A stretch of 55,721 nucleotides of DNA from Flavobacteriales bacterium. GTDB taxonomy: Bacteria; Bacteroidota; Bacteroidia; Flavobacteriales_D; Crocinitomicaceae. The notes under the pieces were generated by a model. The model searched no databases. It saw nothing but the letters and a program-made list of their open reading frames with translations, and had not been told where the DNA came from. The stretch spans positions 1 to 55,721 of the forward strand of contig VFKM01000013.1 in assembly GCA_009885545.1 (NCBI GenBank). The letters run 5' to 3'. The translations under genes were made by a program, and so were the position numbers. Shown here piece after piece: positions 49,425 through 55,721 of this stretch (its first letter is position 1; each line of letters starts with the position of its first letter).

Positions 49425-52355
49425 TTACATTTTAGCAATTCTCTTCATGATTTGAGTTGAAGAACTAATTAACTTAACTTGATATAATCCATTTGAAAAC
49501 GATGACATATCAATTGAGATCATACTTCCATTTTTATTGTTAGTTGTAGTCAAAAGCTTACCAGCCATATCATACACTTCAATGTTCACTTCTTCACTAG
49601 ATACAGTAGAAAGGTCTATCATTAAATTGTCAGATATTGGGTTTGGATAAAGCGTTACTAAGCTGAACATATTTATTTCTGTAATGCTTAGATCATCTAC
49701 ATAAGTAACAGTCACCTGACATGTTTGTGTATTTCCACATTGGTCAGTAGCTGTAACAGTAATTAAATTCGCACCATTTGTTAAAGCACTCCCTGCTGCA
49801 GGAGACTGAGAACTATTAACAACTCCACCTATACAATTTGTACTTGTCGTTGCGGTAGACACAACGTTAGGGACAACTGTTCCTTGTGTAGACCCAACAA
49901 TTGTTTGATTGCCGCCACAAGTTAATGCAAGAACAATATCATCGACAAAAGTGACAGTTACTTGACATGTTTGTGTGTTACCACATTGGTCTGTTGCTGT
50001 AACCGTTATTAAGTTTGCCCCACTTGTCAAAGCACTTCCTGAAACAGGTGACTGAGAAACAGTAACTGATCCACCTGGACAAGTTGTACTTGCAGTTGCT
50101 GTAGCCACTACGTTTGGCACAACTATTCCTTGAGTAGATGCAACAATCGTTTGATTACCACCACAAGTCAAGGAAAGAATTCCTGACGGCATTGCCTGAA
50201 CAACAACCGAATAATCCTCAACTTCACCCCACTGTGATGTACCGCATGGAGTAATTGTTCCATCATCAGGTAAATAAGATAATCTTACTCGCATGTTTAA
50301 TGTTCCAATTGTTGCAGTTGCAGGAACTGTAAATGTAAATTGATTGCTCCAACCGGTTGCAACGATTACATATCCAACTTGCTCGCCGACATCAATGAAA
50401 TCATCATCATTATTCCAGTCAATCCAAATTGCTATTTCATCATCAGTATAGGCTCCTGCAGCTGTTCCAATCATTGGCGTAACAGTAGCCGTGTATGCCG
50501 AACCAACATTCAGTGTTGTGGATGTTGCTGTATAATCTGCATAATTTAGACACGCAGTTGTGTTATTTATTGTGTTTAATGTAACATTCGAAATAAACTC
50601 ATCACAGGTTGTTGATGTAGCAGCACATGGCCCTGTAGAAACAGCAACTGTAATATATAATGGGTTTGTTTGAGTATCATTTCCTATAGCATTGGATACA
50701 TATAAAGAGATATTATATTGCCCAATTGTGTTAAAAATTACTTGTGGGTTTTGAGATGCTGAAGTTGTACCTCCAGTATAAGACCAGTCCACACCGGCAG
50801 TTCCTGGAGTGATTGTCCAAGCCCATGACGTTGGTATACCGGTTGATAGATCCGTGAAAGAAACTGTTCCTCCAGGAGCAACAGTTGTTGGTGTTCCAGA
50901 AAAATTCGCAACCGGCATAGCAGGTGCAGAACATGGGTCAGGAGAACCATCCATAACCAAAGCACCAGTATTTCCTGGATCTAAAAAAGTTTTCAATTGC
51001 TCAGCAGCTGGTGTACCATTTGTAACCCAGTGATACGACATTTTTCCGTAATAATCTTGTTGAGTTGGAGTTGCACAAAACGACCCGCCACCAGTTAATG
51101 TTCCAATTTGACGCCCAAGATTATTAAACAATGGTGATCCTGAAGAACCTCCTTCAGTTACACCGTATCCGTTAGCATTTGCTGTCCAAGTAAATCTCCA
51201 ATGTGATTGAAGGCCATTTCCATTCCATCCAGTTGAAACTGTATTGCCTGTAAACGTTGAGATTTTCTTAATATCACCAGCTGGATGATGAATTCCTGCG
51301 CCTCCAGTTGTTGTAATGTTGTTTGCATCCCAACCAATCCAATATGCATTAAAATTCGCTGTTTTCAAAGTGGTAATCGTTGCTGCTTCATTTGCCGCCG
51401 AACCCATTTGAACTAAAAGAAAATCAGATCCTGTATCACCTCCGCCATCATTTGAATTAGCTCTTCTTACGCAGCCTGTAATCCAATAATCATCCAATGT
51501 TCCTGCTGAACCAGGGTTAGTACAAGCAAGTGCTTCATATTTAAAATAAAATCTCCAAAGGTTTGAGTTTGCTGCTGACGTAGATACTCCACAATGCAGT
51601 GCTGTTAACATCAAAGGCTTACAATCTTGCGCAGTATTGTTCACTAAAGATCCAGAACACCATCCCGCTCCGGCTGCATCAACAATATAAATTCTTGCAA
51701 CTCCTCTTTTTTCATCTTGCCAAGGATCTCCAACTGGAGTGCAATTCACATTCACTTCACACGTTTCTGATTCGTTAATTTTCAAAATATTTGGGTTTCC
51801 AGTAGCTCGGTAATTATACATTACACGATCCATATGGATTTCAGATGGCGTTCCGTTTTTAGGTTCTACCAGCGTTAAAATCATTTCATCCCCAAAACAC
51901 AATGCTAAATGTTGTTGGAAATCTTCCAACATGTCTTCTTTATAAACTGTTTTATGTAATAATGTACCATTTAGGTCAGTAACTTTAAAATAACTGTTTT
52001 CATACAATTTAAAATTGCTGAAAATAAAACTTAAGGCTTCTGCACCATTCGATTTTAGCTTTAATTGCCACATTTTATCGCCATTTGGCAAAGTTTGCCA
52101 TAAGCCACTATTTAATGGCGTGATATCCGTGAAAATTGGAACACCAATTCTATACAGTTGGCCATTACGATCTCTATCAACATCTTCTGCAAGTAATGCT
52201 TCTACATCTGGAGCTGTTAGTTTCACCGATGGAATATCCGCAGAAAATTGATTAGGAACAGGAATTATAGACCCCTTGTCAGAGATCTGTTGAGCGAAGA
52301 GGGATGCTGATTGAATAAACAAAGCAATCCCAATAAAGAGTAATCGTTTTTTCAT
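49425..52355 (-). CDS. Secreted trypsin-like endopeptidase with PKD, GEVED, HYR-like and T9SS domains
   Basis: 976 residues. Signal peptide MKKRLLFIGIALFIQSASLFAQ, a propeptide-like region (~25-200), then an S1-type protease domain similar to lysyl endopeptidases: His254 in LTALHCG, Asp311 in GSDFLLVQM, Ser405 in GGSSGSPLF. After it come a PKD domain (VANFSGTPTTVAPGGTVSFTDLSTG), a GEVED domain (YTDDEIAIWIDWNNDDDFIDVGEQVG ... GEVEDYSV), two 82-residue HYR-like repeats and a C-terminal type A sorting domain (TLYPNPISDNLMIDLS...KRIAKM). It is an extracellular protease exported through the T9SS, probably for protein degradation. Confidence 0.92.
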   Translation of the reverse strand: MKKRLLFIGIALFIQSASLFAQQISDKGSIIPVPNQFSADIPSVKLTAPDVEALLAEDVDRDRNGQLYRIGVPIFTDITPLNSGLWQTLPNGDKMWQLKLKSNGAEALSFIFSNFKLYENSYFKVTDLNGTLLHKTVYKEDMLEDFQQHLALCFGDEMILTLVEPKNGTPSEIHMDRVMYNYRATGNPNILKINESETCEVNVNCTPVGDPWQDEKRGVARIYIVDAAGAGWCSGSLVNNTAQDCKPLMLTALHCGVSTSAANSNLWRFYFKYEALACTNPGSAGTLDDYWITGCVRRANSNDGGGDTGSDFLLVQMGSAANEAATITTLKTANFNAYWIGWDANNITTTGGAGIHHPAGDIKKISTFTGNTVSTGWNGNGLQSHWRFTWTANANGYGVTEGGSSGSPLFNNLGRQIGTLTGGGSFCATPTQQDYYGKMSYHWVTNGTPAAEQLKTFLDPGNTGALVMDGSPDPCSAPAMPVANFSGTPTTVAPGGTVSFTDLSTGIPTSWAWTITPGTAGVDWSYTGGTTSASQNPQVIFNTIGQYNISLYVSNAIGNDTQTNPLYITVAVSTGPCAATSTTCDEFISNVTLNTINNTTACLNYADYTATSTTLNVGSAYTATVTPMIGTAAGAYTDDEIAIWIDWNNDDDFIDVGEQVGYVIVATGWSNQFTFTVPATATIGTLNMRVRLSYLPDDGTITPCGTSQWGEVEDYSVVVQAMPSGILSLTCGGNQTIVASTQGIVVPNVVATATASTTCPGGSVTVSQSPVSGSALTSGANLITVTATDQCGNTQTCQVTVTFVDDIVLALTCGGNQTIVGSTQGTVVPNVVSTATTSTNCIGGVVNSSQSPAAGSALTNGANLITVTATDQCGNTQTCQVTVTYVDDLSITEINMFSLVTLYPNPISDNLMIDLSTVSSEEVNIEVYDMAGKLLTTTNNKNGSMISIDMSSFSNGLYQVKLISSSTQIMKRIAKM
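49700..50185. repeat. Two tandem 246-bp coding repeats
   Basis: These encode the two HYR-like modules of the protease: LTCGGNQTIVxSTQGxVVPNVV...TVTATDQCGNTQTCQVTVT. They are similar at DNA level with a period of 246 nt (82 codons), so the duplication is fairly recent. Confidence 0.75.
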
Positions 52356-52425
52356 AGTTTTTGTTATAATAATTAAAGCAGTTCAGAACAAATATATAAC
52401 TTTAACCAAATAAAATAAAATTTTA

Positions 52426-53115
52426 ATGTCATTCATTTGTCTTATTGAAGATGAGAAAAGCCTTTCTGACATGATTCAAATGAATCTTGAAATGGAGGGT
52501 CATAAAGTTTACTCTTTTAAAAATGGACTTGAAGCAATGAAAGTTGCGAATAAAATGGACATCTATCAATTGATTATTTTGGATGTCATGCTCCCAGAGG
52601 TTAGTGGTTTAGACATTTGCAAAGAAATCCGAAAATACTCTTCAGTTCCAATTTTATTTTTATCGGCAAAAGGAACGACAGAGGACCGAATCACAGGATT
52701 AAAATTAGGAGCCAATGATTATTTGAGTAAGCCATTTGACTTGGAAGAATTGTTATTGCGCGTTTCTATTCTTGTCGGTAAGTCATCAATGGGGGAAGAA
52801 ATGAGTGCTTTAATTATTGGGAATAAGAAGGTTGATTTTTATACATTTGAAGTGACCGATGCTCTTTCTAACCAAACTATATCACTTTCAAAAAAAGAAA
52901 TTGAATTATTAAAATTGTTTTCAGAAAAAGAAAATATTGTTCTTCCAAGGGATGAAATTTTGGACAGAGTTTGGGGGAATGATCAGTTTCCGACAACGCG
53001 AACAATCGATAACTATATCCTATCATTCCGAAAAATATTTGAGCAAGATCCTAAAAATCCTGTTTTTTTCCACTCGATTAGAGCAGTTGGATACAAATTC
53101 ACAAATCCCAAATAA
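52426..53115 (+). CDS. OmpR/PhoB family response regulator
   Basis: 229 residues. An N-terminal receiver domain (SFICLIEDEKSLSDM, phospho-acceptor Asp in LIILDVMLPEVSG, Lys in YLSKPFD) and a C-terminal winged-helix DNA-binding domain (LSKKEIELLKLFSEKENIVLPRDEILDRVWG ... RTIDNYILSFRKIFEQDP). No histidine kinase lies beside it in this window. Target genes unknown. Confidence 0.94.
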   Translation: MSFICLIEDEKSLSDMIQMNLEMEGHKVYSFKNGLEAMKVANKMDIYQLIILDVMLPEVSGLDICKEIRKYSSVPILFLSAKGTTEDRITGLKLGANDYLSKPFDLEELLLRVSILVGKSSMGEEMSALIIGNKKVDFYTFEVTDALSNQTISLSKKEIELLKLFSEKENIVLPRDEILDRVWGNDQFPTTRTIDNYILSFRKIFEQDPKNPVFFHSIRAVGYKFTNPK

Positions 53116-53195
53116 ATATAATTTTAAGTCAGCATTCAATTCATATCACAGGATTTTACAATCTGTATGATTACTTTTGATACACTTATTAAGTT

Positions 53196-53636
53196 ATGAA
53201 AGAAAAGGAACAACAAAAACAACTTCGTTACGACAAGGCATATTTAAAAATGGCTGAATCATGGTCTGCTTTATCTCATTGCAATAGAAGGCAAGTAGGT
53301 GCTATAATCGTAAAAGATGATATGATTATTTCTGATGGTTACAATGGTACTCCTGCAGGATTCGATAATTGTTGTGAAAATGACTTGGGTGAAACAGAAT
53401 GGTATGTGCTACATGCTGAAGCTAATGCAATTCTTAAGGTAGCGAAATCGACTAACAACAGTAAAGATGCAGTTTTGTATTTAACACTTTCTCCATGTAA
53501 AGATTGTAGTAAATTAGTGCTTCAAGCGGGAATAAAAAAAGTAGTTTTTAAGGAATTATATAAAGACACTTCAGGTGTTGATTTTTTAAAAAATGCAGGA
53601 ATTGAAATAATTCAAATAGCAGATTTAAATGACTGA
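53196..53636 (+). CDS. Deoxycytidylate (dCMP) deaminase, ComEB-like
   Basis: 146 residues of the cytidine deaminase superfamily. The zinc site is HAEANAILK (His and proton-shuttle Glu) and SPCKDCSKLVLQAG (two Cys). The N-terminal CNRRQVGAIIVKDDMIISDGYNGTPAGFDNC is typical of dCMP deaminases, which supply dUMP for thymidylate synthesis. A TACTTTTG box at 53172-53179 may be the -7 element. The gene overlaps the next by 8 nt. Confidence 0.93.
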   Translation: MKEKEQQKQLRYDKAYLKMAESWSALSHCNRRQVGAIIVKDDMIISDGYNGTPAGFDNCCENDLGETEWYVLHAEANAILKVAKSTNNSKDAVLYLTLSPCKDCSKLVLQAGIKKVVFKELYKDTSGVDFLKNAGIEIIQIADLND

Positions 53637-55224
53637 TCAAAAACCAACGAAATATTATTTTCTCCCTCTAGTTATATCCTTGTGCATAGCATTTGGTTTG
53701 TGGTTAGGTAAATCAATGTCAAATGGCGTCAATGATTCTTTGTTATTGGGAGGTTCTGCAAAATATCAAAAAATGCAGGACATCATTGATGTACTTGATA
53801 AAAAATATGTGGATTCATTAAACGGAGAAGCGTTATTTGAGCAGACTATTTCCGATATGCTTCACAAACTAGACCCGCATAGCAATTATATTGCTGCAAA
53901 GGATTTAGAATTGATGAACGAATCTATACAAGGTCAATTTGGTGGGGTTGGGGTTCGTTTTTTCATCTTACGTGATACTATTTGTGTTACGAATGTAATT
54001 CCTGGGTCACCATCTGACCGTGCTGGACTTTTAGCTGGAGACAAAATCATAAAAGTTGATGGTAAAAAGGTAGCAAAGAAGAAAATCACAAACGACAAGG
54101 TAATGGCTTTGTTGAAAGGAAATGAAAACACTACTGTTAAATTGCAAATCCTTCGAAATGGGAAAATCATCAATAAAAGTGTTGTTCGTGGCACCATTCC
54201 AATCGAATCAATTGTTTCCGCATATATGATAGAGCCTACAATAGGATTTATTAAAATTGATCAGTTTTCAGTGAATACTTCGCAAGAATTTAGAAAAGCT
54301 GCCGAATGGTTGCAACAAAAAGGAATGAAAAAACTCATTCTTGATTTGCGTAATAATGGTGGTGGTGTTTTACAATCAGCTACTGATATTGCAGACGAAT
54401 TTTTGAAAAATAATTTACCGATGCTTAAAACAAAAGGCGAGCACACTAAGCCACAAACATATAGAGCAACATCAGGTGGTATTTTAGAATCAACAGAAGT
54501 GACAATTTTGATAAATGCCAATTCAGCTTCTGCAAGTGAAATTTTAGCTGGAGCAATTCAAGACAATGATAGAGGAACAATCATTGGTAGAAGATCGTTT
54601 GGTAAAGGATTGGTTCAAGAAGATGTTAAATTACGTGACGGTAGCAACCTTCGTTTAACAATTGCGCGGTATTATACGCCAACTGGTAGATGTATTCAAA
54701 AATCATACGACGCAGGCTATGAAGAATATATGAGTGACCAAATGGACCGATATGATAATGGTGAATTGTATGCTCCAGACAGTACTCTTTTCGCTGATTC
54801 TTTGAAGTTTAAAACTCCAAAGGGTAAAATCGTTTATGGAGGTGGTGGAATAATGCCAGATGTTTTTGTTCCTTTTGATTCAAGTGGAACGAGTTGGTAT
54901 TATACTGATTTACGTTTTTCTCAAGCGTTTAATGCCTTCGCTTTTGACTTTGTGCAACAACGTCGCTACAAATGGAAAACAATCGAAGATTTTGAGAAGA
55001 ATTTTACTGTTACAGATGCAATTTTAAATCAATTTGTACAGTTTGCACAAAAGGAAATCAAGATTACTAAAGACAAAAAAGGCCTTGCTTATAGCAAGAC
55101 CTTAATTGTAAAAACGTTGAAAGCTGAGATTGCTCGTCAGTTGTGGTTAGAAGATGGTTACTATCGTATTACCAATAAAACCGACAACGAAGTTCAACGG
55201 GCGCTCAAGTATTTAAAGCGTTAA
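53629..55224 (+). CDS. S41 family C-terminal processing peptidase (CtpA-like)
   Basis: 531 residues. One N-terminal membrane helix (YYFLPLVISLCIAFGLWLG), a PDZ domain (~80-165; GGVGVRFFILRDTICVTNVIPGSPSDRAGLLAGDKIIKVDG), then the peptidase with catalytic Ser in NANSASASEILAGAIQD and Lys in GRRSFGKGLVQ. It cleaves near the C-termini of envelope proteins in the periplasm. It is translated together with the dCMP deaminase. Its stop overlaps the stop of the convergent gene by 3 nt. Confidence 0.95.
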   Translation: MTDQKPTKYYFLPLVISLCIAFGLWLGKSMSNGVNDSLLLGGSAKYQKMQDIIDVLDKKYVDSLNGEALFEQTISDMLHKLDPHSNYIAAKDLELMNESIQGQFGGVGVRFFILRDTICVTNVIPGSPSDRAGLLAGDKIIKVDGKKVAKKKITNDKVMALLKGNENTTVKLQILRNGKIINKSVVRGTIPIESIVSAYMIEPTIGFIKIDQFSVNTSQEFRKAAEWLQQKGMKKLILDLRNNGGGVLQSATDIADEFLKNNLPMLKTKGEHTKPQTYRATSGGILESTEVTILINANSASASEILAGAIQDNDRGTIIGRRSFGKGLVQEDVKLRDGSNLRLTIARYYTPTGRCIQKSYDAGYEEYMSDQMDRYDNGELYAPDSTLFADSLKFKTPKGKIVYGGGGIMPDVFVPFDSSGTSWYYTDLRFSQAFNAFAFDFVQQRRYKWKTIEDFEKNFTVTDAILNQFVQFAQKEIKITKDKKGLAYSKTLIVKTLKAEIARQLWLEDGYYRITNKTDNEVQRALKYLKR

Positions 55225-55721
55225 TTCTTTATCAGTTGTTTTGTGCTGTTTTGTCCATTCACATTGATTGAAACAAAATAAACACCATTTCGAGCTTCAG
55301 CATTCACCTCATTTGTTCCATCCCAAGTTGTGGTGAAACTATTAGTTGATACAGTTTCAGCTTGAATAAGTTTCTTAATTAGTTTCCCTTGATAATCGTA
55401 AACATAAACTGAAACTACATCGCCTGATTTCACTCCAGGATGAACGATGTTTGTTCCTTCAGAAAAAGGATTTGGGAAGATGTTAATTGGGCTATCATCT
55501 GGACCTAATTGCTCTTCCATACTCGCTGACATTAAAGCTTCCATGTCATAGTTTTCATCACCGGTTTGGTGCAGCATATAATGGAAATAAACCAAGAACA
55601 TTTCGTCTGAAGTATTCAATCCGGCAGTAACTGTAATAGGTGGCGTATTTGGATTGTTCGGATTTGCCGATGTATTGTCATAAACACCTTGTCCTTTAAT
55701 AATAGTTCCTGTTGGTGCCCA
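55221..55721 (-). CDS. T9SS cargo protein, possibly a copper type II monooxygenase (5' end outside window)
   Basis: The track stops at a TTG, but the frame stays open to the right edge, so this is the C-terminal 166 residues of a longer gene. The last ~85 residues are a type A sorting domain (INIFPNPFSEGTNIVH...KQLIKN). Before it, QGVYDNTSANPNNPNTPPITVTAGLNTSDEMFLVYFHYM resembles the end of the Cu2-monooxygenase C-terminal domain, where Met of DEM is the CuM ligand in PHM/DBH-like enzymes. That assignment is inference from one short stretch. The stop overlaps the end of the S41 peptidase gene. Confidence 0.8.
   Translation of the reverse strand, partial: WAPTGTIIKGQGVYDNTSANPNNPNTPPITVTAGLNTSDEMFLVYFHYMLHQTGDENYDMEALMSASMEEQLGPDDSPINIFPNPFSEGTNIVHPGVKSGDVVSVYVYDYQGKLIKKLIQAETVSTNSFTTTWDGTNEVNAEARNGVYFVSINVNGQNSTKQLIKN

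Noticed and set aside
1-55721. CRISPR arrays, rRNA and tRNA genes
   Set aside because: I saw no regularly spaced repeats and no tRNA-like or rRNA-like conserved stretches on either strand; a covariance-model search would settle tRNAs and small RNAs.

Overview
The window comes from an AT-rich bacterium of the Bacteroidota, most likely the Flavobacteriales and perhaps close to Fluviicola/Crocinitomicaceae (the family-level guess is inference). The evidence is the TANNTTTG-type promoter elements, the near absence of Shine-Dalgarno sequences, several type IX secretion (T9SS) C-terminal sorting domains, a DUF6029/Omp28/TlpA cluster, YwqK/MORN repeats and a flavobacterial-type proteorhodopsin. Most of the window is ordinary chromosome. 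I see no rRNA, tRNA, CRISPR array, transposase, integrase or phage structural gene.

Layout. 1-9 kb: rluB (cut by the left edge), a YraN-like nuclease-fold protein, rnc-fabF-acpP, an iodotyrosine-deiodinase-like flavoprotein, purN-marC, a MORN-repeat secreted protein and a LysE-type exporter. 9-19 kb: a large secreted protein of unknown function, an LD-carboxypeptidase, the decayed tail of a T9SS cargo gene, a lipid kinase, recA, bcp, an M1 aminopeptidase lipoprotein and an orphan biotin-carrier protein. 19-27 kb: an Omp28-like lipoprotein, a DUF6029 barrel and a TlpA thioredoxin in one operon; then a T9SS cargo protein and two tandem Wzi/RemB-like outer-membrane proteins. 27-30 kb: three tandem short SSB paralogues facing an orphan histidine kinase, then riboflavin synthase.

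30-37 kb: metF, ispD, a small membrane protein, rsmA, a DUF4286 protein, a proton-pumping rhodopsin and the yicC-gmk-nadD operon. 37-47 kb: a minus-strand block with mreB, then mreC-mreD-mrdA-rodA (each pair overlapping by 4 nt), PBP1A and the two subunits of a CoA transferase, which are separated by a lipoprotein gene. The Mre/RodA/PBP set is the lateral wall-elongation machine. 47-55.7 kb: purH, a large secreted serine endopeptidase with PKD, GEVED, HYR-like and T9SS domains, an OmpR-family regulator, a dCMP deaminase, an S41 (CtpA-like) protease and the C-terminus of a T9SS cargo protein that may be a copper monooxygenase.

The items most worth following up are: the deiodinase homologue, which keeps all three zwitterion-binding residues; the three-SSB cluster; the decayed T9SS tail; the interrupted CoA-transferase pair; the terminator/promoter junction between mreB and mreC; and the repeat-rich 375-bp intergenic region near 22.6 kb. 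I did not find a convincing wholly new multi-gene system.
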